Positions 1 through 7,655 are shown, counted from the first letter of the stretch. The stretch: 11,889 nt of DNA from Haliscomenobacter sp038240665 (GCA_038240665.1 JBBRGN010000152.1:1-11889), one strand, 5' to 3'. Made by a program: numbers and translations. The notes: generated from the sequence alone by a model not told the origin.

Positions 1-79
1 TTATTCTCAATCTAAACGATACCAAACGAAAGATCATTGACTTACTTGGCGCCTCCGTCCAAAAATATTATTTCCGCAT

Positions 80-289
80 TTAGGGGGTGGGGAATGGCGG
101 ATTACAGTTACCATCAGACACCTTGCCTGGATTGAGGGTAAACTGGCAATTGGCATCCAATGTCACGTTTACCTGCAAACAACCACATGAGGTTGATTGT
201 GCAGATACAGACAATGAACCCAAAAGCAAAAAAGCCAAAACAACCAAGCAGAGGCTTGTCATTTTGGTAATCATGCTAGTAAAGGTCAT
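80..289 (-). CDS. Short secreted peptide, probably the truncated start of a larger exported protein
   Basis: The 69-residue product opens with a good signal peptide: a Lys at residue 9, then a hydrophobic run of about 15 residues, then an Ala-x-Ala-like site at SVSAQ near residue 31. The remaining 38 residues are rich in Cys and Asn, with the short string VNVTLDANC. That string resembles repeat units of large extracellular proteins in Saprospiria that carry type IX secretion C-terminal domains; this resemblance is from memory, not a search. Such proteins are usually hundreds of residues long, while this one stops at TAA, followed three codons later by a second TAA in the same frame. I read it as a decayed or truncated paralogue, though a genuine small secreted peptide is possible. 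The Met at residue 6 or 10 could also be the start. No terminator or partner gene is visible. Confidence 0.4.
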   Translation of the reverse strand: MTFTSMITKMTSLCLVVLAFLLLGSLSVSAQSTSCGCLQVNVTLDANCQFTLNPGKVSDGNCNPPFPTP

Positions 290-768
290 TTTTTTTATGA
301 TGAAATGATTTGAAAAAATTTGGTTAAAAAAATCAGCGTAAGTATGAAAATATAAATTAAAATTAAAAGGTCGTCAGGCTTAGCTTCGCCAAGCATTAGA
401 TGGTTCTAAATGGAGGGGTAGAACTATTTGGTAATAAATTTGTGTAAACCTGCTAATAATACATGGGTGAATGTGGTCGTCGCACATCACTCTGCTTTGC
501 AAAAATATTTAACCTATGTGAAACCGCCATGTGTTTTGGCAAAAAAATATTTATTTTTTTCACTGCACCTGGTCAATTTGACATAGATTCTTGATTATAA
601 ACAAATTAAAAAAAGACTTCGGTCTCCTAAAGGGGATATTACCTACCCAAAAAAGGTGGGTCGTAGCTACAAAACTCCGTTTTAAGGCAATAAACCTCAA
701 TATGGCCTTCATGCGCAAGCTTCTTTCTTTTACTTGAGGCCGCACAAACACTTTCACTATCAGAGTGC
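290..768. other. AT-rich intergenic region, no gene seen
   Basis: About 480 bases without a convincing reading frame; the longest open stretches look like chance. Near 300-370 and 540-615 the sequence is very rich in A and T with long homopolymer runs. An imperfect hairpin lies at 378-394 (GCTTAGC, loop TTC, GCCAAGC, one A-C mismatch). A small hairpin with an A-run on its left side lies at 608-625 and is listed as a possible terminator for the minus-strand gene to the right. The gap may hold promoter DNA for the short secreted ORF, but I see no convincing box. Confidence 0.5.
608..625 (-). terminator. Possible intrinsic terminator of the 769-1266 membrane protein gene
   Basis: Read on the minus strand, the stem AGAC / GTCT closes a CGAA tetraloop and runs directly into seven T residues. 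The stem is only four base pairs, which is weak, but the stable tetraloop and uninterrupted T-run are typical of terminators in this phylum. It lies about 145 bases beyond the stop of the upstream gene. A second inverted repeat, ACCCA / TGGGT around 647-663, lies between and could contribute. Confidence 0.4.
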
Positions 769-1266
769 TTATTGAGTTGATGGCGGGCTTGAAGCTTTTC
801 CAATAACTTCTTTGAGCTGTGCCAAAATCTGCTGAACGGGATAATATTCTTCGGAAATACGCGTGACTTTGCCCCCGTTTTCTTCAATTGTTAAAAAGTA
901 TTCATGACTATTGACTACCTGAGGGTTTAGAGGAGAAACTTGCTCGTCGTTCAATAAATAAGCGTTACGGATTGATGAATAACGGACAACTCTTCCTTCC
1001 AAAAGCATGGATTGGGCATACAATTTGATCGGGTATAAACTTCGTAAAGCAAGTCCATTAAGAGTAGCCGAAGCCAAGGAAATAATCCCTACAAAAAATA
1101 ACGTCATCGGCAGCAAAAGGCGCAACAATTGACTGGGGAGTACTTTGGGTCTAATCAATAAAAAGATGCTAATACCAACTGTCAACACACCAATGCTGAT
1201 TAGTGTAAGTAAAGCTACCTGTAATTCATGGGTTTGTGGCAAATAAAAGTAAAGGGCTGACTCCAT
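769..1266 (-). CDS. Two-helix membrane protein with a soluble C-terminal domain, function unknown
   Basis: I do not recognise a named family for this 165-residue product. It has two clear transmembrane helices, at about residues 16-38 and 48-69, joined by a short loop with Arg and Lys (IRPK) that should face the cytoplasm. A soluble part of about 85 residues follows (75-158), with alternating beta-type segments and a final amphipathic helix. Its pattern, including EYFLTIEENGGK followed by ISEEYYPVQQIL, is reminiscent of the bacterial PH-like domains found after two helices in small membrane proteins; this is a guess from shape. The tail is Pro/Ser-rich. The first ATG is used; no ribosome binding site is evident, as is usual in Bacteroidota. 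The gene stands alone between non-coding stretches, so context gives no function. Confidence 0.75.
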   Translation of the reverse strand: MESALYFYLPQTHELQVALLTLISIGVLTVGISIFLLIRPKVLPSQLLRLLLPMTLFFVGIISLASATLNGLALRSLYPIKLYAQSMLLEGRVVRYSSIRNAYLLNDEQVSPLNPQVVNSHEYFLTIEENGGKVTRISEEYYPVQQILAQLKEVIGKASSPPSTQ

Positions 1267-1345
1267 TCGATGTCGATTTTAAACTTTTGATCAGGAAGAC
1301 AATAATATTGCAGCACTGGAAAGACCGCACTAAGTCAGCGTTTAT

Positions 1346-1362
1346 CCGAAATTTTATTTCGG
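1346..1362 (-). terminator. Perfect hairpin just beyond the stop of the small ORF at 1367-1558
   Basis: CCGAAAT and ATTTCGG form a seven-base-pair stem around a three-base loop. It begins four bases after the stop codon of the minus-strand small ORF. There is no T-run on the minus strand, so it may be an mRNA-stabilising 3' hairpin rather than a strong terminator. On the plus strand the bases that follow are T-rich, but no plus-strand gene precedes it. Confidence 0.35.
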
Positions 1363-1366
1363 TTGA

Positions 1367-1558
1367 TTATTTTCGCGTTTTTTCACCCAAATGAGGGGCA
1401 GCTTTGCAAATCAGCAGCTCTTCTTCGGCTAGCGATTTTAGAATATCGCGTTTTTCTTTAGGCAATTTACGTTTTCCCAGCATTGCAGCTTCCATAGGCT
1501 CACTTTTGCTATTGTCCAGCAAAAACAGCAAACTCATCCATCCTTTTATTTCAGCCAT
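1367..1558 (-). CDS. Small hypothetical protein, 63 residues, doubtful
   Basis: The product has a short hydrophobic start (residues 7-15) that is too brief for a normal signal peptide, then a strongly charged helical stretch rich in Lys and Glu (residues 28-63, including KLPKEKRDIL and LAEEELL). I do not recognise it. In favour of a real gene: codon choice resembles the neighbours (many AAA and GAA codons), and a perfect hairpin lies four bases after the stop. Against: an equally long frame exists on the opposite strand, there is no visible promoter, and the product is short. The opposite frame encodes a Ser-rich sequence of the kind expected from an antisense shadow, so the minus frame is preferred. 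It could also be a remnant of a longer gene. Confidence 0.4.
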   Translation of the reverse strand: MAEIKGWMSLLFLLDNSKSEPMEAAMLGKRKLPKEKRDILKSLAEEELLICKAAPHLGEKTRK

Positions 1559-1728
1559 GGCTTATGATTTGAACGACTTAAGCGATACCCGTTAAAGTAC
1601 TTCTCAAAATCAACAGTCGATAATTTAATTGCGCTTAAAATTACCCCCTAAACCAATAAAATTTGGCCGCTTTTTAACCCTAGCATAATCGAAGAACACT
1701 AGATCAAAAAAATGCTTTCCTCGAAATA
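1559..1728. other. Non-coding spacer between small ORF and PAS-AraC gene
   Basis: This stretch of about 170 bases has no reading frame worth calling. On the minus strand, just past the PAS-AraC stop, a very small stem (TTTC / GAAA, 1716-1726) is followed by seven T residues (1706-1712). It could weakly terminate the regulator transcript, but the stem is too short to call. Confidence 0.4.
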
Positions 1729-2490
1729 TCATGGTGCATTTTTACCAGCTCCTTTTGCTTGATTATTGATAAAATCCTTAGGGGTAAAACCCGTAGCCTC
1801 TTTAAACACCTTATAGAAGGTAGATTTGTTTTTAAATCCACAATGCAAAGCAATCCCATATAGCGTTAAGTTGCCAAAACTGGTGCTCAGAATTTTCTTT
1901 TTGGCTTCCTCCACGCGGTAAAGGTTGACAAATTGCTGAAAATTAAGCCCCGCTTGATGATTCACAACCTGTGAAAGATACTTTGTATTCGTAGTCAATT
2001 TATCTGCTATTTCTTTCAAAGTCAGCGAAGGATTAAGATAACACCGTTCAAGTACAAAAACTTTTTTCAAGCGTTCAAATAGCTTGACCTCTTCAATGCC
2101 TTTTAAGCTACTGGATCTATATTTTTCATCGAATTCCAACAAAGAAATCTGGCGCTCATCCAAGTCATTTGCGCAGTCCACCTCAAAAGCAATATAATTT
2201 ACCAACTCGTGGTCCGTATTGAAAACCGGGTGAATAATCAGCTTACAGACATACTCCTCCCCATTTTTTCTATAATTGGTGATCTTCTCCTTTAATGGGA
2301 TTTGTAGCTGCAACCCTTTGCGGATACGCTGAATCACTACTGGATCAGTTTTGGGGCCTTGAAGGATTGCTCCAGGAGGCTTTCCAATGGCTTCCCCTAG
2401 AGTATAGCCCGTGATGGATGTAAAATCATCGTTGACCCAGATGATTCTCTTTGCAGGATCGGTTAAAATTATTCCGATGTGTTGAACCAT
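1729..2490 (-). CDS. PAS-AraC transcription factor with a LOV-like, cysteine-less sensor
   Basis: The 253-residue product is a one-component cytoplasmic regulator. Residues 5-105 form a PAS domain with typical landmarks: WVND, ITGYT, LQGPKTDP, and NYRKNGE at 72-78. These match the LOV subgroup closely, but the site of the photoactive cysteine (normally GxNCRFLQ) reads GKPPGAILQ at 36-44. The second flavin-contacting Asn is replaced by Cys82 and the last-strand Gln by Glu103. Residues 145-245 are an AraC-type DNA-binding domain with two helix-turn-helix units, at about 158-177 and 207-230 (LTLYGIALHCGFKNKSTFYKVFK is the strongly conserved second half). The start is the first ATG; an in-frame TAA lies five codons upstream. 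The gene is divergent from the 1230-residue pseudo-helicase gene, which may be its target. Ligand unknown. Confidence 0.92.
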   Translation of the reverse strand: MVQHIGIILTDPAKRIIWVNDDFTSITGYTLGEAIGKPPGAILQGPKTDPVVIQRIRKGLQLQIPLKEKITNYRKNGEEYVCKLIIHPVFNTDHELVNYIAFEVDCANDLDERQISLLEFDEKYRSSSLKGIEEVKLFERLKKVFVLERCYLNPSLTLKEIADKLTTNTKYLSQVVNHQAGLNFQQFVNLYRVEEAKKKILSTSFGNLTLYGIALHCGFKNKSTFYKVFKEATGFTPKDFINNQAKGAGKNAP

Positions 2491-2539
2491 TAACTTCAGT
2501 TTTATTTACGCATTGACTTCAAAATTGAATTTCTAATCA

Positions 2540-2557
2540 ATTATTACGATTAATAAT
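2540..2557. promoter_or_regulatory. Inverted repeat in the divergent promoter region, candidate operator
   Basis: ATTATTA and TAATAAT are perfect seven-base inverted arms around a CGAT spacer. The repeat sits 50 bases from the PAS-AraC start and about 125 bases from the start of the large plus-strand gene, so a bound protein could act on either. AraC proteins often bind direct repeats, so another dimeric regulator is also possible. An AT-only repeat can arise by chance in DNA of this composition. Confidence 0.35.
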
Positions 2558-2649
2558 GGCAATTTCTTATCAACATATCCCTTAAAGATAAAAAAAAGAA
2601 TGAAATTCAGCCTAGATTTTGAAAAAAGAATAATTTTCCAGGGTTTTGG

Positions 2650-2657
2650 TAACTTTG
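2650..2657 (+). promoter_or_regulatory. Candidate -7 promoter box for the large gene
   Basis: TAACTTTG is an exact match to the Bacteroidota -7 consensus TAnnTTTG. It would start transcription around 2662 and leave a leader of about 20 bases before the ATG at 2683. The upstream TTG-type -33 box is not well placed: the nearest, at 2619-2621, leaves a gap of 28 bases, longer than usual. The call therefore rests on the -7 box alone. Confidence 0.35.
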
Positions 2658-2682
2658 GAAAGTTCTTAAGTCCACTAACTTT

Positions 2683-5600
2683 ATGAATCAATATAGCCAT
2701 TTGACTACTCATCCCGACATCGACTCAGCTAAAGTTAACCATTTAGGACTTTTGTCATCTGAATTAAATGATTTTCTTGACTTAAGCTCCGTAGATTTTT
2801 TAGAAAATGATTGGCTGGATCAACTTTTGAATCGGCAAGATTTCATACTTACTTTAAACGTAGCAGACCAAGCCGCCTTAAATGCCATTCACCTGTATAC
2901 AGAACAACGCAATCAACTCCGCAAAAATGGCCTTCCTTGCTTGGGTATTGGCTATCCTCTTGTGCATTGGGAGGATGACAATCATAAAATCGTTGCGCCA
3001 TTATTGATCTGGCAAATCACCTTAGAGCTTTCTCCAAACACCGGCCATTCCTGGATCATCAACCACCGCGAACCTTTTCGGCGTTGTTTTGTGAACCCCC
3101 TGGTTGCTGAAAAACTACAAGCTGAATCCGGTTTTTCTTGGGAAATAACGGAAGGAGAAACCGCCTTAGATCCTAAAAAAATCATTGCCGATCTGTTGCA
3201 TTTAACCAGCCAAGACTGGCATGGCGATCAAGGAAATTTGATTGCTTTGTCTAACGTTCAACAAAAAAGCAACCCTGCTGAACCGCTATCCATTTTGCCG
3301 GCTGCTATACTGGGGATTTTTAAAAAAACCAACCCTTACACCGTCTTGGAAGGAAACGCCGGTTGGCCATCCGAGTCTTCATTAAAAGACAGGGCGCAAC
3401 CTTTTCCTTATCACGAACTTGACCCCTGGCAAGCTTCTGTCTGGAAAAAATTGCCTTTCCAGCCGATTAATGTAATCAATGGTGCCGCTGGAACCGGTAA
3501 ACGCTACCTCACCCAAAACATAATCCACAACGCCGTTGCCAATGGAGAAAAATGTTTGGTGATCAATACTCATTTTTCTGCGGCACAATCGTTTACGCAA
3601 CGTTTAGCACTGGATGGCTTGGAACATTTGACGTACTTACTTCGTGAACCGCGTACCGAAGAAGCTGCTCTTTGGAAGTTGCTGGCAGCTGAGCAAAAAG
3701 AAAAGAAAGGACAACCCCGCTTTTCAGCAATTACTTTCCAACAATCCCTGCAAAAACTAAATCGACTCGAACTAAAACTTGAACAATCCTATCAAGCACT
3801 GCGTCGGCCGGTTATTGGTAGCAACAACTGGACCGAAGCGGTTGGCCTTTTTTTAGACAATCAAAAACACGAACGACGTGAATTGCTTAGTGCCTTGCTT
3901 CAAGCGCAAGATTATGGGTTTGATGAACTAAATTATGAACGTTTTCAAACCCTAATCGCAACGGCAAATCCTTTATTCCATACCATCCACACTTTCAATC
4001 ATCCGCTGAATGGTTTAAGCAAGTCAATTTTTTTGAAAAAAAATTGGGCTGGCGCTGCTCAGTGGGCAGCCGATAAATTGCAACGTTTTAATACCCGTTT
4101 TGGAGCATTGCTACATGAATACATCACGGGAATTAACCAATATGGCGACAACTTGCGCACCGTGCTGGAGCAATCCAACAAACTGGTTCGCAATCAACTT
4201 GAAATTCTTATACAAGCAATAGCAACCGGCGAACAGAGCCATGGCGCTTCTTTTTTGACAGTAACTACCGGGCAATTGCGCCTATTAGGAACCCTCTCTT
4301 TAAAAAAAAGGAACTTATGGCAAGATCGACAGCAGGTTTTTGAGTTGTACGATCAATTAAAAGAATCCTATCGGCGCAACACACAGTTTGATTTTGAATG
4401 GCCTGTTTTGTCGCGTATAAAAAACCTACAACAGGTTAAATCATTGGCTGAGCAATTTCAAAAAGCACTTCAAGCATGGCAAAATGATTTACCGCAATAC
4501 TTACAAGAAGAAACGACCCGCTTGAGCAGCAAAACGGTACAGCAAAAACTGGTGACTTCTACTTTACCGCTAAATCTGGAAGAAAAAATGGATGCGCTGC
4601 TCCACGAACTCAATGATTCCGAGTTACTAGCTGAGCCAGTTGTACATCAGTTACTGACGCTTCAAAAACGACAGAAATTTTTGGAACAAACGCAGACCAA
4701 TCTGGAGCATTTGCTTCGAAACATGCGTGATTTCGAAGCATTTTATCCTTGGCAACAGTTTTGGTTGTCTTTGAATGAACCGGAACAAAAGGTCATTCAG
4801 GCTTTGGCTACCATCAAAACGAGCAACTGGGAAATTGCTTTCAAAAGTTGGTTCTTACACCAGGCTTTGCAACAAGTACATGATCCTGCATTGCCTGATG
4901 ATAAATTACCGCTAGGAGAATACCGCGAAAACTGGGAACAACTTCGAAAAATGATGTCCTTGCACATTCGCCACCTTTGGCAAGAAAGACACACCCAGTT
5001 GCTGAAACGAATCAAGAAAGACAAGAATTGGGGATCGCGGGTATCATCCAAAAGTGGTTATTTTCCCGAAGGAGCTTTGTATCAAGAAGCTGCGCCATGG
5101 CTTACCGAACGTTTTCCAATCTGGATGAGTACACCCAGCAATGCCCTTGGTGTTTTTGGCCATCAAACAGATCGACCTTTTGATTGGTTGATTGTCAACA
5201 ACCTAGCTGAAATATCGAAGGTTGAAATCCTTCAATTGGCTGGCTTGGCAAAACACGTTGTATTGGTAGGCGATGGAGAAGAACACCTAAGTTTAGCCGA
5301 CACCTTATTAGATGATGTACTCCCGACGCCACTAGAAACGCATTACCTTAAAGGCATCCACCATTATTACCCCGCTAATGTGCAGCAGATTTTTTATGGT
5401 CATTACTTTACCGAGTCTGCGCTTGCCAAAAGCTTTAAATGGGTACATCATGTCTCTAACAGTAGGTATAAAGCCGATAAACTAACCAATTCTGCAGAAG
5501 TGGAAGCAGTCCTGAATTGGGTCTTGGACTTGGAGGCTGCTGCAAAAACGGGATTGCCAAGCATTGCCATAGTCACAACTACTGTTGCTCAACGAGATGC

Positions 5601-6375
5601 TATTGTCGCCGCGCTGTTACAATTGCGCCGTACGCCTACGAGCACCAGCACTTTTATTCAACAACTGGAAAGGAGCGGATTTGGAGTATACCACCTTGGC
5701 GAGCTCACCGGACTGACTGCCGATACACTGCTTTTTTCAGCCACATTTGGCCCTGATGAAGAAGGAAAACTGGATTCTTCGATTGAGGCATTAAACCATC
5801 CTATCCAAATTCAACAACTGCTTCAACTGATGCAAATAGCCCAAAAAGAGGGGCATATGTTTCACTCGCTCCCTGCTGAAGTATTGGCTGATCTAGCTCA
5901 AAATCAAAAAAACCAAGGCCCATTTTTACTTTGTAACTATATCTTATTGGCTGAGGCTTGGCAAAAAGGAGATATTGCAAGCCAAGAGGCTATTGCCGAA
6001 CGTTTGTTGGAATGGCGGGAAGCAGTGCCTTTGGAAAATCCAGCGCCGATTTTCTGGCAGGAACTGGGGCTGATGTTGCGCCCCTATTTAGCGCCCGAAA
6101 GGATCGTTCGCCATCCCCAGGAATCTCCGATACATTTGCCTTTAATGATTCGTCCTCTTCTGGAAGGCGGCCATCCAATTGCCTTGATCGCCGATGGTTT
6201 TTTTGCCAGTACTCCTTTTACCGATTTCAATTGGGAACAATCCCAACGACGCTGGTTCAATCAAAACAACTGGAAATGCTTGCCTATTTGGTCGGTCAAT
6301 TTTTGGAAAAACCCTGACCAAGAAGGTCGAAAAACCGCTGGACAGATTATTCGATTGGAAAAAAATGGACAATAG
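2683..6375 (+). CDS. Degenerate DUF4011 / SF1 helicase / Vsr-like nuclease protein (predicted pseudo-enzyme)
   Basis: The 1230-residue product follows the layout of COG1112 (DUF4011-helicase-nuclease) proteins. Residues 86-155 match the DUF4011 region (APLLIWQITLEL, then FVNPLVAEKL). The P-loop is GAAGTGKR at 267-274, where the last residue should be Thr or Ser. Residues 291-320 match motif Ia. A long helical insert spans about 330-800. Walker B is FDWLIVNN (833-840) instead of DE. Motif III reads GDGEE (863-867) for GDxxQ. HYLK (887-890) replaces HYRS. Motif V reads LTGLTAD (1008-1014), followed by FGPDEEGK, a family hallmark. The Arg-bearing motif VI is lost at 1046-1054. At the C-terminus the nuclease signature ECDG is ADG (1170-1172) and the preceding Asp is gone, yet PIWSVNFWKNP (1201-1211) is retained. 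ATP turnover and DNA cleavage are unlikely. The frame is intact, so selection for a binding or scaffold role is inferred. Neighbours look chromosomal, not a defence island. Confidence 0.93.
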   Translation: MNQYSHLTTHPDIDSAKVNHLGLLSSELNDFLDLSSVDFLENDWLDQLLNRQDFILTLNVADQAALNAIHLYTEQRNQLRKNGLPCLGIGYPLVHWEDDNHKIVAPLLIWQITLELSPNTGHSWIINHREPFRRCFVNPLVAEKLQAESGFSWEITEGETALDPKKIIADLLHLTSQDWHGDQGNLIALSNVQQKSNPAEPLSILPAAILGIFKKTNPYTVLEGNAGWPSESSLKDRAQPFPYHELDPWQASVWKKLPFQPINVINGAAGTGKRYLTQNIIHNAVANGEKCLVINTHFSAAQSFTQRLALDGLEHLTYLLREPRTEEAALWKLLAAEQKEKKGQPRFSAITFQQSLQKLNRLELKLEQSYQALRRPVIGSNNWTEAVGLFLDNQKHERRELLSALLQAQDYGFDELNYERFQTLIATANPLFHTIHTFNHPLNGLSKSIFLKKNWAGAAQWAADKLQRFNTRFGALLHEYITGINQYGDNLRTVLEQSNKLVRNQLEILIQAIATGEQSHGASFLTVTTGQLRLLGTLSLKKRNLWQDRQQVFELYDQLKESYRRNTQFDFEWPVLSRIKNLQQVKSLAEQFQKALQAWQNDLPQYLQEETTRLSSKTVQQKLVTSTLPLNLEEKMDALLHELNDSELLAEPVVHQLLTLQKRQKFLEQTQTNLEHLLRNMRDFEAFYPWQQFWLSLNEPEQKVIQALATIKTSNWEIAFKSWFLHQALQQVHDPALPDDKLPLGEYRENWEQLRKMMSLHIRHLWQERHTQLLKRIKKDKNWGSRVSSKSGYFPEGALYQEAAPWLTERFPIWMSTPSNALGVFGHQTDRPFDWLIVNNLAEISKVEILQLAGLAKHVVLVGDGEEHLSLADTLLDDVLPTPLETHYLKGIHHYYPANVQQIFYGHYFTESALAKSFKWVHHVSNSRYKADKLTNSAEVEAVLNWVLDLEAAAKTGLPSIAIVTTTVAQRDAIVAALLQLRRTPTSTSTFIQQLERSGFGVYHLGELTGLTADTLLFSATFGPDEEGKLDSSIEALNHPIQIQQLLQLMQIAQKEGHMFHSLPAEVLADLAQNQKNQGPFLLCNYILLAEAWQKGDIASQEAIAERLLEWREAVPLENPAPIFWQELGLMLRPYLAPERIVRHPQESPIHLPLMIRPLLEGGHPIALIADGFFASTPFTDFNWEQSQRRWFNQNNWKCLPIWSVNFWKNPDQEGRKTAGQIIRLEKNGQ

Positions 6376-6393
6376 CGTTTCTTGTTTTTTTTC

Positions 6394-7611
6394 CTACTTA
6401 CTTAAACCATCGTACAGCCACTTAGCCAAAGCTTCGCGGTTGCTTTCCAGTACTACCCGCTGCTGGTCAAAAGCATTGCGAATGTTTCCCAACTCCAAAT
6501 AAACGGCCGTGGGTTTGGTTTCACGAAGCATATGCAGATCGCGGGTGGTAACGCTTCCTTTGTAAGCCCCCCCTTTACGGTGTTGGGCATATTTACTTTG
6601 GATGTTTTTATACAGCATTTTTGCCAATTGAATACTGGCCTCATTGCCTTTTTGATGATAAAAGAAAAGATCTACTTGCTGTCCTTTTGTACGCGAATCC
6701 ACATGGATCGAGATGGATACTTGTTGGTTGTAACCCAGCTTTAAATTTTGATCATACAGGGCATTGATGATATTGGAACGCTGGTATAGACGTGGACGGT
6801 GTGATCGGGACACTTCCTGTCCTCCCCAAACCCTTTCATCGGTATCGCAAAGCAGTATTTTGCCCCCGCGAATGCCATCATTGGGGTCGCGGGTGATCAT
6901 GTAAACGATAGCGCCATGTTGGATCAATTTTCGGCAAAGCCGTAAGGACACATCATAAGCGTATTCATCTTCGCACAAACGATAAGCACCGTATTTCCCA
7001 ATTGCCCCGGGGTCGTTCCCTCCATGTCCAGCGTCGATGTAAAAAATCTTACCTGCTAATGTCTTACTCAAAAGCGGCGTATAAGCCAGCGTGGCCCCAA
7101 AAATTGGAAAACGCCGTTTGCCTGGATTGCTTTCCTTGACAAAATCAAAATCTTTTAACTGCGGCCCTTCAGCCATTAAGGGTTCAAGGGGTCCCTTTTT
7201 TTCAGTTTTACAAAACAACAAATGATGAGGAACCCAAAGCTCATGGTCTTCCCGAAATGATTTCTTGCGCAACTGAGCATTAAACACCGCCTCATTGTAT
7301 TCTTGAATACTTTTGGCCAATTTAAAATCCTGGATATTCATAGAGCTCCGAATAGAACGACCGTTGAAAACCTGGATTTCGATGGGTAAGCGGTATTTTT
7401 GGCCTTTAATCAAAGCTGATTTAGCAGTAAGGCGATTCAACGCGCAGAATTTGGGCAAGTTACAGGTATACTCGGCGAGCTGATACCGGCGCAATAGCGC
7501 CAATATACCGTCGCCAGCTTGGGCAGTTATTTCCAAGTAGTCGGGATCTTTGACTTTTTTGGCGCTCAAAAAAATCAAACACAAGGGTAGAAGTAAAATC
7601 CAACGGGGCAT
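6394..7611 (-). CDS. N-acetylmuramoyl-L-alanine amidase (Amidase_3 family), exported
   Basis: This zinc enzyme cuts the bond between muramic acid and the stem peptide of peptidoglycan, acting in the periplasm. The 405-residue product begins with a short signal peptide (residues 1-17, ending near LSA). Residues 26-78 resemble a LysM-like wall-binding region (AGDGILALLRRY, then a KGQKYRLP end). A linker leads to the catalytic domain at about 187-403. Expected zinc ligands are visible: His196 in DAGHGGNDPGAIG, Glu216, and His303 in SIHVDS. The catalytic Glu373 lies in YLELGNIRN. An extra segment at about 242-275, rich in Gly and Arg, lies between the Glu and His ligands and is longer than in AmiC-type enzymes. 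The gene is convergent with the pseudo-helicase gene, with only 18 bases between stops and no hairpin there. It is divergent from ccmB. Confidence 0.95.
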   Translation of the reverse strand: MPRWILLLPLCLIFLSAKKVKDPDYLEITAQAGDGILALLRRYQLAEYTCNLPKFCALNRLTAKSALIKGQKYRLPIEIQVFNGRSIRSSMNIQDFKLAKSIQEYNEAVFNAQLRKKSFREDHELWVPHHLLFCKTEKKGPLEPLMAEGPQLKDFDFVKESNPGKRRFPIFGATLAYTPLLSKTLAGKIFYIDAGHGGNDPGAIGKYGAYRLCEDEYAYDVSLRLCRKLIQHGAIVYMITRDPNDGIRGGKILLCDTDERVWGGQEVSRSHRPRLYQRSNIINALYDQNLKLGYNQQVSISIHVDSRTKGQQVDLFFYHQKGNEASIQLAKMLYKNIQSKYAQHRKGGAYKGSVTTRDLHMLRETKPTAVYLELGNIRNAFDQQRVVLESNREALAKWLYDGLSK

Positions 7612-7655
7612 TCAACACACTTTTTTAAGCCGTATTATCATTCAGTCATAACGAA

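Noticed and set aside
1706..1726. TTTC-GAG-GAAA stem with a T-run as terminator of the PAS-AraC gene.
   Set aside because: The stem has four weak pairs and is separated from the T-run by three bases; too weak to call.
5958..6317. A 119-codon plus-strand frame inside the large gene that might signal a frameshift or nested gene.
   Set aside because: The main frame carries recognisable family motifs throughout this stretch (nuclease-like end), so the other frame is a by-product.
2683..6375. The large gene as part of a mobile defence island.
   Set aside because: No integrase, transposase, tRNA, direct repeats or other defence genes are seen, and the flanks are ordinary chromosomal genes.
6376..6393. 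A run of eight T residues between the convergent large gene and amidase gene as a bidirectional terminator.
   Set aside because: No stem-loop adjoins the T-run on either strand.
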